Source: Mycobacterium sp. SMC-2 (GTDB lineage: Bacteria; Actinomycetota; Actinomycetes; Mycobacteriales; Mycobacteriaceae). From it: a stretch of DNA of 64,000 nt. Of the stretch, positions 34,034-43,681 are shown piece after piece. Location of the stretch: assembly GCF_025263485.1 (NCBI RefSeq), contig NZ_CP079863.1, forward strand, positions 5,146,001 through 5,210,000. Direction: 5' to 3'. Below the pieces are notes generated by a model. The model worked only from the letters and a program-made list of their open reading frames with translations. It did not search any database and was not told the origin of the DNA. The first letter of the stretch is position 1, and each line of letters begins with the position of its first letter. A program made the translations under genes and the position numbers.

Positions 34034-34636
34034 ATGAGTAACTCTGCGCAACGCGACGCGAAGGACACGAGCGACGAATCGTCGCGCGCCGCCGACACCG
34101 ATCGCATACAGCTCGCACAGTTGCTGGCCTACGCGGTCGAGCAGGGCCGCCTGCAGCTGAAGGACTACGAAGACCGCCTGGCCAGGGCCTACGCGGCGAC
34201 GACGTACGAAGAGTTGGACCAGCTACGGGCCGATCTGCCGGGTTCGCCGATCAACCCGCGCCGCGGCGGCACGCCGAACCCGGCCCCGTCCACACTGCTG
34301 CTGGCTCTGTTGAGCGGCTTCGAGCGGCGGGGCCGCTGGAACGTGCCCAAGAAGCTGACCACGTTCACGTTGTGGGGCAACGGGGTGGTGGATCTGCGTT
34401 ACGCCGACTTCACCTCGACCGAGGTCGACATCCACGCGATGTCGATCATGGGGATGACAAACATTTTGCTGCCGCCGGAAGTCAACGTCGAAATTCACGG
34501 CCGCGGCGTCATGGGCAACTTCGACCGCAGCGTCCTCGGCCAGGGCACCCCGGGCGCACCGAAGGTGAGAATTCACGGCTGGTCACTATGGGGCGGTGTG
34601 GGGATCAAGCGCCGGGCGCGCAGGCGATCGGGATAG
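34034..34636 (+). CDS. DUF1707 (SHOCT-like) protein with C-terminal DUF2154-type domain
   Basis: A 200-aa protein from ATG 34034. DUF1707 signature: DTDRIQLAQLLAYAVEQGRL with LKDYEDRLARAYAATTYEEL (residues about 25-70), typical of actinobacterial short N-terminal modules. A Pro-rich linker precedes a beta-strand C-terminal domain (NGVVDLRYADFTSTEVDIHA, GMTNILLPPEVNVEIHGRGV) like cell-wall-active antibiotic response (LiaF-type) domains. No membrane segment. Orthologue of Rv0966c. In H37Rv this gene sits beside the csoR-ctpV copper operon, which is not present here. Confidence 0.82.
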   Translation: MSNSAQRDAKDTSDESSRAADTDRIQLAQLLAYAVEQGRLQLKDYEDRLARAYAATTYEELDQLRADLPGSPINPRRGGTPNPAPSTLLLALLSGFERRGRWNVPKKLTTFTLWGNGVVDLRYADFTSTEVDIHAMSIMGMTNILLPPEVNVEIHGRGVMGNFDRSVLGQGTPGAPKVRIHGWSLWGGVGIKRRARRRSG

Positions 34637-34650
34637 CCGCGGCGCGAGCG

Positions 34651-35499
34651 TCAGCCGGGCACGTAGTCGAAGGTCTCCGGGTTGGGCCCGTTCCTTCCCG
34701 CCTCACCCTTGTCCAGGCCTGAGATCGCGGCCATGTCCGAGTCGTCCAATTCGAAGTCGAATAGCTCGAAGTTTTCTTTGACCCGCTGCGGGGTCACCGA
34801 CTTGGGGAAGACGATGTCGCCCCGCTGAATGTGCCAGCGCAGCACCACCTGCGCCGCGGACTTGCCCCGTGCATCGGCGACGCGGTTGATCACCGGATCA
34901 TCGAGCACCTTGCCCTGTGCGATGGGTGCCCACGCCTCGGTGGCGATGCCGTGCCCGCGTCCGTACGACCGGACCTGCTCGTTGCCGAAGAAAGGATGAA
35001 CCTCGATCTGGTTGACCGACGGGACGGTGTCCGTCTCATTGGCGAGCCGATCCAGGTGTGCTACTTGGAAATTCGAGACGCCGATGCTGCGGGCGCGCCC
35101 GTCGCGGGCGAACTCTTCGAAGACCTTCCAGGTCGAGACGAAGTCGCCGTCGTAGAGCGTGGGCAGCGGCCAGTGGATGAGAAACAGGTCGACGTAGTCG
35201 GAGTCCAAGGCCTTCAGTGTTTGGTCGAAGGCGCGGCGCGCGTCGTCGGGTTTGTGAAAGCCGTTGTTGAGCTTGCTGGTGACGAACACGTCGGCGCGGT
35301 CCAGTCCGGCGTCCCGAATGCCCTGTCCGACTTCCTTTTCGTTGCCATACATCTCGGCGGTGTCGATGTGCCGGTAGCCGATCTGAAGTGCGGTCTTGAC
35401 CGCCGCCGCGGTCTCGTCGGGCTTGATCTGGAAGACACCGAAGCCCAGTTGCGGAATGCTGACACCATCGTTGAGCTCGATCGTCGGAACCTTGCTCAT
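34651..35499 (-). CDS. aldo/keto reductase (2,5-diketogluconate reductase type)
   Basis: A 282-aa NADPH-dependent AKR from MSKVPTIELNDG (AAGGAG upstream of ATG 35499). Catalytic tetrad visible: Asp and Tyr in YRHIDTAEMYGNE, Lys in FVTSKLNNG, His in LFLIHWPLP. Cofactor signatures GVSNFQVAHLDRL and IVFPKSVTPQRVKENF are present. It lies just downstream of the VWA gene on the same strand, 16 bases away, and may be co-transcribed. H37Rv has no AKR at this position; the family member I recall there is Rv2971. Carbonyl detoxification is likely; substrate unknown. Confidence 0.92.
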   Translation of the reverse strand: MSKVPTIELNDGVSIPQLGFGVFQIKPDETAAAVKTALQIGYRHIDTAEMYGNEKEVGQGIRDAGLDRADVFVTSKLNNGFHKPDDARRAFDQTLKALDSDYVDLFLIHWPLPTLYDGDFVSTWKVFEEFARDGRARSIGVSNFQVAHLDRLANETDTVPSVNQIEVHPFFGNEQVRSYGRGHGIATEAWAPIAQGKVLDDPVINRVADARGKSAAQVVLRWHIQRGDIVFPKSVTPQRVKENFELFDFELDDSDMAAISGLDKGEAGRNGPNPETFDYVPG

Positions 35500-35515
35500 G
35501 CGTCTCCTTTCTCGT

Positions 35516-37501
35516 CTAACGGCGGCGCCGGGACCGCAGGTAGTCTCCCACCACGGCCGCGCCCAGCCCGTCGACGTCGGGCACCACGACCCGTCCCTCG
35601 ACGCGCCGGGCGACCTGGTCGATGAACCGGGCCAGACCGCGGTCGCTGCCGAGCCGGAAGATGGTGATCTGCGCACCGAGGCGGGCCATGTCGTCGAACC
35701 CGCGCACGGTGTGGGCGATGGTCCGCGGATGCGGGGGGTAGTCGAAAAACACCGTGGAACCGCCTTCGCCGTCGAAGTCTTCCAGGTGTGCGGTGGGCTC
35801 GCCGTCGGTCACCACCAACACGACGGGCTGCGCGTTGGGGTGCCGCCGCAGGTGCCGGCCGGCCAGCGCCAGGGCGTGATGCAGGTTGGTGCCCTGCTCG
35901 TAGACGCCCTCCAGACCGGTGAGCTCGGCGGCGGTCACTGTGCGCGCGTAGCGGCCGAACGCGATGATCTGCAAGGCATCCGAGCGAAACCGGGTGCGCA
36001 CCAGGTGATTCAGCGCGAGCGCCGTCTGCTTCATCGGCAGCCAGCGGTTCTCCATCACCATGGAGAACGACGTGTCGACCAGCAAGGCCACCGCCGCCTG
36101 GGTGCGCGTTTCGGTTTCGGACACCTCGACGTCGTCCACGGTGATCTTCAGTGGGCCGACCCCACCGTGCAGCGTGGCCGTTCCCGACTGTCGCAGCACC
36201 GCGTTGGTCAGCGTCCGGGAGATGTTCCACGGCTCGGTGTCACCGAACTGCCAGGGCCGGGTCGCGCCGGTCAGCTCACCGGCCGCTCCCGCGCGCCGAT
36301 GGTCTCGCTCGCCGCGGCGACCGGAAAGCTGTTGCGCCACATCGCGTAGCGCCGTCTCGCCCAGCCGGCGCATGGCCTTCGGCGAGAGCCGCCACTGCCC
36401 GTCGGAACCGCGGTCAAGGAATCCCTGATTGACCAGTGCGCGTTCCAATTCGGCGAGGGTGCGGGCGTCGACGGCGGCCTGGTCGCCGAGCTGGCGCGCC
36501 AGCGCGTCGAGGTCGACGTCGTCCATCGTGGCGCCCGGATAGCTCTGCGACAGCTGCTCGGCGAGCTGCTCGAGTTCGGCGATGTCGGCCAGCGCCTGGG
36601 TGCCCTCGCCCATGCCGAACGGGTTGTCGCCGGAGAACTGTTCGGAGCCCGTCCAGTCCTCCCCCGGCCGGGCGGCCTGCAGATGCGCGTCGAGCCGGTT
36701 CAGCGCCTGCATCAGCGAAGGCGACCCGAATGCCTGCTGCGCCAACGCATCCAGCTCGGCGCGCTGGTCCGGGCTCAGGCTGTTGCGGAAGCGTTGCGCG
36801 GCGGCGGCGCGCTTGGCCAGCGAGTCCAGCAGCTCGTCGACGTTGCGCGGGTTCTCCGGGAAGAACTCGCCGTGCTTATTCATGAAGTCTTGAAAGTCCT
36901 GCTGCGTGTCCTCACCGCGGGCATGCTTGTCCAGCAGCTCGTTGAGGTCGTTCAACATGTCGTTGACGCGCTGGCGGTCCTCGTCGGTGGCGCCTTCGAG
37001 TGCCTGCTTCATGCCCGCGAAACGCTGATCCAGCATCTCGCGGCCGAGCAGATCCTTGATCTGGTCGTACTTTTCGCGGGCCTCGTTGCTGCGCCAGTTG
37101 TAGTCGGAGAGTTCCTGGACGGCCTTGGCCGGCGACGCCGGCAAAGCGTCGAGCTGCAGTTCACCGAAGCGGGCGTCGTCGTCGAGCGCGCGGGCCAGCT
37201 CTTTACGTTCGGCCAGCACCGCCTCGTCCAGTAGCTTCTTGATTTCCTGCAGGGTTCCATCTAAGTTATTGCGGCGCAATAATTCTCGTCGGCGCTTGTT
37301 GGCCTCGGCCGCCAGCCGGTCGGCTCCCCTCATGTTATTGGTGCCGCGGCGCAGCAGCTCGGACAGCGCGCGGCGCGGCGACGTGCCGGCCATGACGTCC
37401 TGCCCGATCTGCTCGAGAGCCTCGCGCAGATCCACCGGCGGGGCCAGCGGGTCGGGCCCGCCGGTATACGCCGAGTAGCGCGACGAATGCCCTCTAGCCA
37501 T
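35516..37501 (-). CDS. VWA-domain protein partnered with MoxR-type ATPase
   Basis: A 661-aa protein from MARGHSSRYSAYTGG (ATG 37501), overlapping the end of the ATPase gene by eight bases. The N-terminal two thirds is helical and charged, with a long alpha-helical stretch (about 100-400). The C-terminal von Willebrand A domain has the metal-ion-dependent adhesion site VALLVDTSFSMVME (DxSxS) and VTDGEPTAH. MoxR-VWA pairs act as metal-insertion or assembly chaperones; the target here is unknown. Orthologue of Rv0959. Confidence 0.85.
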   Translation of the reverse strand: MARGHSSRYSAYTGGPDPLAPPVDLREALEQIGQDVMAGTSPRRALSELLRRGTNNMRGADRLAAEANKRRRELLRRNNLDGTLQEIKKLLDEAVLAERKELARALDDDARFGELQLDALPASPAKAVQELSDYNWRSNEAREKYDQIKDLLGREMLDQRFAGMKQALEGATDEDRQRVNDMLNDLNELLDKHARGEDTQQDFQDFMNKHGEFFPENPRNVDELLDSLAKRAAAAQRFRNSLSPDQRAELDALAQQAFGSPSLMQALNRLDAHLQAARPGEDWTGSEQFSGDNPFGMGEGTQALADIAELEQLAEQLSQSYPGATMDDVDLDALARQLGDQAAVDARTLAELERALVNQGFLDRGSDGQWRLSPKAMRRLGETALRDVAQQLSGRRGERDHRRAGAAGELTGATRPWQFGDTEPWNISRTLTNAVLRQSGTATLHGGVGPLKITVDDVEVSETETRTQAAVALLVDTSFSMVMENRWLPMKQTALALNHLVRTRFRSDALQIIAFGRYARTVTAAELTGLEGVYEQGTNLHHALALAGRHLRRHPNAQPVVLVVTDGEPTAHLEDFDGEGGSTVFFDYPPHPRTIAHTVRGFDDMARLGAQITIFRLGSDRGLARFIDQVARRVEGRVVVPDVDGLGAAVVGDYLRSRRRR

Positions 37502-38879
37502 AAACGGTTTGGCCTTCCCCGGACACCTTGTCGATCCGCTTCGCCAGATACAAGGCCTCCAGCGCGAGTTCCAGCGCCGCGGCGCGCTCACCCTCCGACC
37601 GGGCGTTGAGCTTGTCGGCGATCTTGTCCACCACCGGTAGGGCGGGAATTGCGGCCAGCACGTCCTTGGCCGACACCCGCTCGCCCGTCGTGACCGCCGA
37701 ACCGCCCTCGACCGCGGCCACCAGCGACCCCACGTCGATGCCGCCCAGCACCCGCGACGCGGTATCGGCCGTCGCGCGGCGCAGCAGGTGTTCGAGCACG
37801 GCCTGCTCGCGGCCCTCCTCGCCCGACTCGAATTCCAGCTTGCCGCGCAGCACGTCGATCACCGTGCCGAGGTCCACCACGCGGGCCACCGGATCGGTCT
37901 CGCCCAAGACCGCGCCGCGGTGCCGGGCCGCGGCCGCCACGGTTTCGGCCGCGGCGATCGCGAACCGCGCCGACACCCCGGAGCGTTGGTCGACCGAACT
38001 CGACTCCCGCAGGTAACGGGCGAACCGGGCGATGACCTGCATCAGGTAGTCGGGCACCTGCGCGGAAAGGTGCGCCTCCTGGACGATGACGCCCACCTCC
38101 GCGTCCAGCTCCAGCGGGTAGTGCGTGCGGATCTCCGCACCGAACCGGTCCTTGAGCGGGGTGATGATGCGGCCCCGGTTGGTGTAGTCCTCGGGGTTGG
38201 CGCTGGCGACCACCAACACGTCCAGCGGCAGGCGCAGGGTATATCCACGGACCTGGATGTCGCGCTCCTCCATGACGTTGAGCATCGACACCTGGATGCG
38301 CTCGGCCAGGTCGGGAAGCTCGTTGACCGCGACGATGCCGCGGTGTGCGCGCGGGATCAGGCCGTAGGCGATGGTTTCCGGGTCACCGAGGCTGCGGCCC
38401 TCCGCGACCTTGATCGGGTCGATGTCGCCGACGAGGTCGGCGACGCTGGTGTCGGGGGTAGCCAGCTTCTCGGTGTAGCGCTCGCTGCGGTGCTTCCATT
38501 CCACCGGCAGGTCGTCGCCCAGGGTGGCGGCCTTGCGGATCGACTCCGGCGTGATCGGCGAGTACGGGTGCTCGCCCAATTCCGCCCCGGCGATCACCGG
38601 CGTCCATTCGTCGAGCAACCCGACCAGGGCGCGCAGCAGCCGCGTCTTGCCCTGACCACGCTCGCCGAGCAGAACGAAGTCATGCCCGGCGATCAGCGCC
38701 CGCTCCAGCTGGGGCAGGACGGTTTCCTCGAAGCCCAGGATCCCCGGCCAAACCTCGTCGCCCTCGGCCAACGCGGTCAGCAGGTTTTCCCGGATTTCTT
38801 GTTTGACTCCCCGTTCACGGTGGCCGGCGGCGCGCAGTTCGCCGACGGTGCGGGGCAGATTGCTGGGTGATGGCACCAC
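37494..38879 (-). CDS. MoxR/magnesium-chelatase-type AAA+ ATPase
   Basis: A 461-aa AAA+ protein with Walker A LLGERGQGKTRLL (about residues 71-83). A Walker-B-position motif GIVAVNELPDL has Asn instead of the usual Asp before Glu, SANPEDYTNRG gives sensor 1, and RSGVSARFAIAAAE the sensor-2 helix. The domain order is that of ChlI/MoxR relatives. The gene is directly upstream of, and overlapping, its VWA partner, a classical functional pair. Orthologue of Rv0958. Substrate unknown. Confidence 0.86.
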   Translation of the reverse strand: MVPSPSNLPRTVGELRAAGHRERGVKQEIRENLLTALAEGDEVWPGILGFEETVLPQLERALIAGHDFVLLGERGQGKTRLLRALVGLLDEWTPVIAGAELGEHPYSPITPESIRKAATLGDDLPVEWKHRSERYTEKLATPDTSVADLVGDIDPIKVAEGRSLGDPETIAYGLIPRAHRGIVAVNELPDLAERIQVSMLNVMEERDIQVRGYTLRLPLDVLVVASANPEDYTNRGRIITPLKDRFGAEIRTHYPLELDAEVGVIVQEAHLSAQVPDYLMQVIARFARYLRESSSVDQRSGVSARFAIAAAETVAAAARHRGAVLGETDPVARVVDLGTVIDVLRGKLEFESGEEGREQAVLEHLLRRATADTASRVLGGIDVGSLVAAVEGGSAVTTGERVSAKDVLAAIPALPVVDKIADKLNARSEGERAAALELALEALYLAKRIDKVSGEGQTVYG

Positions 38880-38919
38880 TCCACGCTACGCGTTGCGCAA
38901 AGGCCCCACGCGCTGAGCT

Positions 38920-40503
38920 TCAGTGAGCGAAGTGGCGGGCCCCGGTGAGGTACAACGTGACACCGGCGTTGGCCGCCGCCGCGGTCACCTCCTCGTCGCG
39001 CACGGAACCTCCGGGGTGCACTATCGCCTTCACCCCGGCGGCGGTCAGCGTTTCCAGCCCGTCGGGGAACGGGAAGAAGGCGTCCGAGGCGGCGACCGCG
39101 CCGCGGACCCGGTCGCCACCACGTTCGACGGCCAGCCGAGCGGCGTCGACCCGGTTCACCTGCCCCATGCCGACGCCGATGGTCGCGCCGCCGCCCGCGA
39201 TCACGATGGCGTTCGACTTGACCGCCCGGCACGCCCGCCACGCGAAGACCAGGTCGCTCAGCGTCGCCGGGTCGGCCGGTGATCCCGTCGCCAGCGTCCA
39301 GTTGGCCGGGTTGTCGCCGTGCGCGTCGAACTCGTCACGTTGCTGGACCAGCAGCCCACCGCTGATCGGCCGCAGCTCGGTGCCTCCGGTCAGCGGCTCG
39401 GAGGCCACCAGGACCCGGATGTTCTTCTTGCGCGTCAGGGCTGTTAAAGCCTCCGGCGCGTACGCGGGCGCGACGATGACTTCGGTGAAGATGGTGCTCA
39501 CGTATTCGGCCATCTCGAGGCTGACCTCGGTGTTGGTCGCGATGACGCCGCCGAAGGCGCTCAGCGGATCGCATTCGTGGGCCTTGCGGTGCGCGTCGGC
39601 CACCGATTCCGACGAGACGGCGATCCCACAGGGGTTGGCGTGCTTGATGATGGCGACGCAGATCTGTTCGTGGTCGAAGGCGGCCCGCCAGGCCGCGTCC
39701 GCGTCGGTGAAGTTGTTGTAGGACATCTCTTTTCCGTGCAGCTGCTCGGCTTGCGCCAGTCCCGGCCAGGCGCCGGGGTCGCTGTAGAGCGCCGCCTGCT
39801 GATGCGGGTTCTCGCCGTAGCGCAGCATCGTCGAGCGGCTCCAGCTGCGCCCCAGCCACTTGGGGAACGCCGTCGGCGGATGCTCGGGCGCCAGCGTCGA
39901 CTCCATCCAGCCCGCCACGGCGATGTCGTATTCCGCGGTGTGCTGAAACGCCAGCGCGGCCAGCTTCTTGCGCTCGGCGAGCGTGAATCCGCCGTGGCGC
40001 ACCGCGGCCAGCACGCCGTCATAGCCGCGCGGGTCGGTGATCACCGCCACGCTCGGGTGGTTCTTCGCGGCCGCGCGGACCATCGACGGCCCGCCGATGT
40101 CGATCTGCTCGACGCAGTCGTCGATGCTGGCGCCGGAATCAACGGTCTCGCTGAACGGATACAGGTTGACGACGACGAGTTCGAACGCCGCGATGCCGAG
40201 TTCCTCGAGCGCCGCGGCGTGCTCGCGTTTGCGAAGATCCGCCAGCAGGCCGGCATGCACCCGCGGGTGCAGCGTCTTGACCCGGCCGTCGAGCACCTCG
40301 GGAAAGCCGGTCAGCTCCTCCACCCGGGTGACCGGAATCCCTTTTTCGGCAATGGTCTTCGCGGTCGATCCGGTCGAGACGATCTCCACGCCCGCCTCCG
40401 CCAGTCCCCGGGCGAGTTCGACGAGTCCGGTCTTGTCGTAGACGCTGATCAACGCGCGGCGGATCGGCCTTTTCGCCGTCTCCGGCCAGTCGTCGGTGCT
40501 CAT
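38920..40503 (-). CDS. purH: bifunctional AICAR transformylase/IMP cyclohydrolase
   Basis: A 527-aa enzyme of the last two purine steps. The start is ATG 40503 ([14 protein letters not shown]); the frame stays open far upstream through purN and the next gene, but that is a shadow. IMP cyclohydrolase domain: [37 protein letters not shown] and [16 protein letters not shown]. Transformylase domain: [32 protein letters not shown], and the end [17 protein letters not shown] overlap with purN. Orthologue of Rv0957. Confidence 0.97.
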   Translation of the reverse strand: MSTDDWPETAKRPIRRALISVYDKTGLVELARGLAEAGVEIVSTGSTAKTIAEKGIPVTRVEELTGFPEVLDGRVKTLHPRVHAGLLADLRKREHAAALEELGIAAFELVVVNLYPFSETVDSGASIDDCVEQIDIGGPSMVRAAAKNHPSVAVITDPRGYDGVLAAVRHGGFTLAERKKLAALAFQHTAEYDIAVAGWMESTLAPEHPPTAFPKWLGRSWSRSTMLRYGENPHQQAALYSDPGAWPGLAQAEQLHGKEMSYNNFTDADAAWRAAFDHEQICVAIIKHANPCGIAVSSESVADAHRKAHECDPLSAFGGVIATNTEVSLEMAEYVSTIFTEVIVAPAYAPEALTALTRKKNIRVLVASEPLTGGTELRPISGGLLVQQRDEFDAHGDNPANWTLATGSPADPATLSDLVFAWRACRAVKSNAIVIAGGGATIGVGMGQVNRVDAARLAVERGGDRVRGAVAASDAFFPFPDGLETLTAAGVKAIVHPGGSVRDEEVTAAAANAGVTLYLTGARHFAH

Positions 40504-41147
40504 CGCTGGGTCGCCTTTCGTCCGATCGTCGCTGTTCTCCCGACCAGGGTCAGGCCGCCGGTCGCGATCTCGGCCACCACGTCCACCAGGAGCTTCCGTT
40601 CGGTGACCTTGATGCGTTCGTGCAGGGTCTCTACGCTGTCGCCGTCGAGCACCGGCACGGATTGCTGCGCCAGAATCGGCCCGGTGTCCGTGCCGGCGTC
40701 CACCAGGTGCACCGTACAACCTGTGACCTTGACGCCGTAGGCCAACGCGTCGGCCACCCCGTGTGCCCCCGGGAAGGCGGGCAACAATGCCGGATGCGTA
40801 TTGATGATCCGCCCGTAGAACCGCGAAAGGAATTGGGGCCCAAGTATTTTCATAAACCCCGCCGACACCACCAGATCGGGCGAGTAAGCGGCGGCGGCTT
40901 CGGTGATGGCCGCGTCCCAGGCGGCGCGGTCGGGGTGGTCGCCGAGCCGGGCCATGAACGTCGGGACTGCCGCCCGCGCGGCGATCTCGGTGGCCAGGCA
41001 GTCGCGATCGGCGCCCACCGCCACCACCCGGGCGGGGTACTCGCCGACGGCGGCGTCGAGCAGGGAGCTCAGCAGCGACCCGGTACCCGATGCCAGCACC
41101 ACTACCCGCGCCGGCGCACTCGGGGGCACATGGAGCGGTTCGGCCAC
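40500..41147 (-). CDS. purN: phosphoribosylglycinamide formyltransferase
   Basis: A 215-aa GART enzyme adding the first formyl group in purine synthesis. It shows [18 protein letters not shown] (phosphate loop), then [15 protein letters not shown] and [21 protein letters not shown] with the catalytic Asn-His. [16 protein letters not shown] brings the catalytic Asp. Stop overlaps the purH start. Orthologue of Rv0956. Confidence 0.96.
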   Translation of the reverse strand: MAEPLHVPPSAPARVVVLASGTGSLLSSLLDAAVGEYPARVVAVGADRDCLATEIAARAAVPTFMARLGDHPDRAAWDAAITEAAAAYSPDLVVSAGFMKILGPQFLSRFYGRIINTHPALLPAFPGAHGVADALAYGVKVTGCTVHLVDAGTDTGPILAQQSVPVLDGDSVETLHERIKVTERKLLVDVVAEIATGGLTLVGRTATIGRKATQR

Positions 41148-41168
41148 AAGCAGAGAGCCTAGTGGGAG

Positions 41169-42527
41169 CTACTCGCCGGACTCGCGGTCGGTCGCGGTCG
41201 GCCCCGCCTCCTCGGGGGGTGGCGCGTCGCCGCCGTCGCTCACCGGCGCGTCGTGCCCGGGGAAGTCGTCCGGCTCGGCCGGCGGTTCGTCGTCTGGCCC
41301 GTCGGAGACCTCCGCAAAGTCCGCGGGTTCTTCCGCCGCGGCCGGCACGGGCTTGGGCCGCCGGGGCCTGGCCCTGACGCCGCCGCTCATCAATACCGTG
41401 ATGCCGCCCACGACCGAGAACCAGAAGAACACCCCGATCAGCAGAGCGCCCTGGTCGACGCCGACGTCGCCGAAGTTGCCCAGCCGTCCGCTGCCGCCGT
41501 ACGCGAGCAGGGACATCGCCAACGCCCCGGCGACGGAAGCGACCAGAAGCTTGGCCATCGCCGGGATCAGCGGCAGCGCGCGCCGGGCGCATTGTTGTCC
41601 GACCGCCACTCCGGACGACGCGCCGATGATGAGCAGCGCCACCCATACCGGCCCGAGCGGCGGTCGGGGGGCCGCGGCCAGGATCGGCAGCGCCGGAATG
41701 TCGCCGCCGAAGACGGTGAACGAACTGAAGGTCGCGAAGCCCAGGTGGGCGCTGGACCCGACCGCCATAGCCGAGGTGCCGACGATGACGTTGGGGGCGT
41801 AAAGCACCGACAGCACCGTCAGGCTGAACTGCCCGAATATCGAATCGGTGATCCCGTAGAGGTCCTGCATCGTCGCCCAATGCACCACCAACGAGGCCGC
41901 CGTGACCATGCCGGAGAGCCCGACCAACGCCAGCACACCGGCGGACGCCGCACGCAGCGCATCGCCCAGCCATAACGGCAGCGACGACGCCGCCAACGCC
42001 CGTCGTCCCACCCGGGACCACACACCGATGGCGGCGCCGACGGCGTGCACAACCAGCACGCTGGCGAACGCGCGCAGGGCGCTGGGCGTCTGCAGCTCGG
42101 TGATCACCGACGACGCGTCATGGATGACCGCCAGGGCGATCGCCGCGATCAGCAGGGGGCCGCCCAGCGCCGACGCGACAACCCAGCGGACCACCAGCCA
42201 CGAGGAATACGCAGAGGTGGCCCGGGCCGTGCCGCGCGCGGTAGCCCAGATCATCAACAGCACCGGCAGCAACGGCAGCACGCCCAGCTCGCGGCCGCCG
42301 ATCGAAATCGGCACCTGGTGCACGGCGAGCCACATGCTGGCGATTGCGCCCAGCGCCCCGGTCATGTCGCTGTTGGCGATCAGCAACTGCAGCAGCGTGA
42401 CCGCGGCGATGATCACCAGGGCCACCAGCGCCGGGCCGAACGCGACCCGGACCAGGTCACGCGCCTGGCGAGCGCCCGCTGGCCGGCTGTCCGCGCCTTC
42501 CGACACCCTTTTCACTCTTTGGCGCAC
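41169..42527 (-). CDS. DUF6350-type polytopic membrane protein
   Basis: A 452-aa protein with about ten hydrophobic segments (e.g. [69 protein letters not shown]). It ends in an acidic, Pro-rich cytoplasmic tail of about 70 residues ([20 protein letters not shown]). It lies 21 bases upstream of purN on the same strand. Orthologue of Rv0955, annotated only as a membrane protein; no function can be read from the sequence. Confidence 0.8.
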   Translation of the reverse strand: MRQRVKRVSEGADSRPAGARQARDLVRVAFGPALVALVIIAAVTLLQLLIANSDMTGALGAIASMWLAVHQVPISIGGRELGVLPLLPVLLMIWATARGTARATSAYSSWLVVRWVVASALGGPLLIAAIALAVIHDASSVITELQTPSALRAFASVLVVHAVGAAIGVWSRVGRRALAASSLPLWLGDALRAASAGVLALVGLSGMVTAASLVVHWATMQDLYGITDSIFGQFSLTVLSVLYAPNVIVGTSAMAVGSSAHLGFATFSSFTVFGGDIPALPILAAAPRPPLGPVWVALLIIGASSGVAVGQQCARRALPLIPAMAKLLVASVAGALAMSLLAYGGSGRLGNFGDVGVDQGALLIGVFFWFSVVGGITVLMSGGVRARPRRPKPVPAAAEEPADFAEVSDGPDDEPPAEPDDFPGHDAPVSDGGDAPPPEEAGPTATDRESGE

Positions 42528-42554
42528 GTCCCGACTAGGCGCGAGGGCGCACGA

Positions 42555-43424
42555 TCAGGACGGCGCTGGACCAGACGGCGACGAAGGCGGCTGCTGCTCC
42601 TGGCCGTAGGACTGCTGGCCCCCGGAGTAATTGGGCGCCGAACCCTCGGAGCCCGCACCGGCCGCGGGCGGCGGGCTGAAGCTGGGGAAGCCCGTGGGCG
42701 GTGTGGACGGTCCTTGCTGCGCGGCCTGCTGGGGCCCCGACTGCGGCGCGGACTGGGCGCCGAAACCGCCGGTCGAAACTGCGCTTTGGGTCGGGGCTTG
42801 GCTGGGATAACCGCCGTACTGCGAGCCGTACCCCGGGTGCTGCTGGCCCGGCTGACCGTAGTAGGGCTGCTGGCCGTACTGGCCGTATTGCCCGTACTGG
42901 CCGTACTGGGCATAGGGGTCGTACTTCGGCCGCGGCGCCGGCGCAGTGATCACGCCCGCGTCCAACAGAACGACGACGACGGCGGCGACCGCCTGGAGCA
43001 CGCTGCACGCCACCAGGGGCCACATCGCCCAGCCGATCGAGAAGCCGGCGGGCAGGTTGACCGTCTCGGTGATGGCCAGCAACGCGCCCAGAACCGCGAT
43101 GACGGCGACGATTCCGGCATAGCCCTTGGCCTTGGGCACCAGGCTCAGCCCCGCGAGCAGTGCAGCCAGGACCGCGACGATGACCGCGGTGCCCGCGTCG
43201 CCGGCGCGTCCCCCGACGCCCGCGCCGAGATCGGCACCGACGGTGAACGTGGGACCGAAGTTCAGTAGATACACCCCCAGGCCGAGCACCACCACCGCGA
43301 TGTTCAGGTAGAGCGGGAGCTTCGTCGCGCCGTCGTCGTCCTTGGTGAACGACGGAGTGGCGCCCGCGTAGGAGCCGCCCTGGGGCGCAGGCGGGTATCC
43401 GGGGCTACCAGGCGAGTAGGTCAT
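42555..43424 (-). CDS. 34-kDa-antigen-type membrane protein with Tyr/Gln/Gly-rich tail (DUF5336)
   Basis: A 289-aa protein from [17 protein letters not shown] (AGGAGG upstream of ATG 43424). Four membrane helices (e.g. [68 protein letters not shown]). The C-terminal tail of about 120 residues contains a run of YGQ units ([19 protein letters not shown]) and Ser/Pro/Gln-rich stretches. Orthologue of Rv0954 and of the 34-kDa antigen described in M. avium subsp. paratuberculosis. Role unproved; division or envelope functions have been proposed for the family. Confidence 0.85.
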   Translation of the reverse strand: MTYSPGSPGYPPAPQGGSYAGATPSFTKDDDGATKLPLYLNIAVVVLGLGVYLLNFGPTFTVGADLGAGVGGRAGDAGTAVIVAVLAALLAGLSLVPKAKGYAGIVAVIAVLGALLAITETVNLPAGFSIGWAMWPLVACSVLQAVAAVVVVLLDAGVITAPAPRPKYDPYAQYGQYGQYGQYGQQPYYGQPGQQHPGYGSQYGGYPSQAPTQSAVSTGGFGAQSAPQSGPQQAAQQGPSTPPTGFPSFSPPPAAGAGSEGSAPNYSGGQQSYGQEQQPPSSPSGPAPS

Positions 43425-43658
43425 TGGCTCCTCCTGTTGCTTCCAGTGCCGTTGAAGTGCCTGTGCGGGCGCCACGGTTGCATCGCGACGCTGTGCTTGC
43501 GGCGCGCCGTTCCATAAACGCCGTGCCCGGCGGTTGCGTTGCGACGCGATCGATCAACCACGCTAGCGCACTTCGGAAGGCCCGTGCGGTGGCGACCGGC
43601 TTGGACACGAGACCGGCTCCAATCCGGGCCGCCGCGACCGCAGCTTGCCCAGCGGAGG

Positions 43659-43672
43659 TAGAACACGTTCTA
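43659..43672 (+). promoter_or_regulatory. KstR-type operator upstream of LLM oxidoreductase
   Basis: TAGAACACGTTCTA matches the KstR consensus TnnAACnnGTTnnA exactly and is a near-perfect palindrome. It ends nine bases before the ATG at 43682. The same 16 bases (with following AT) recur at 63329-63344. The rest of the 43425-43681 gap shows no gene. Confidence 0.82.
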
Positions 43673-43681
43673 ATTCTCCCC

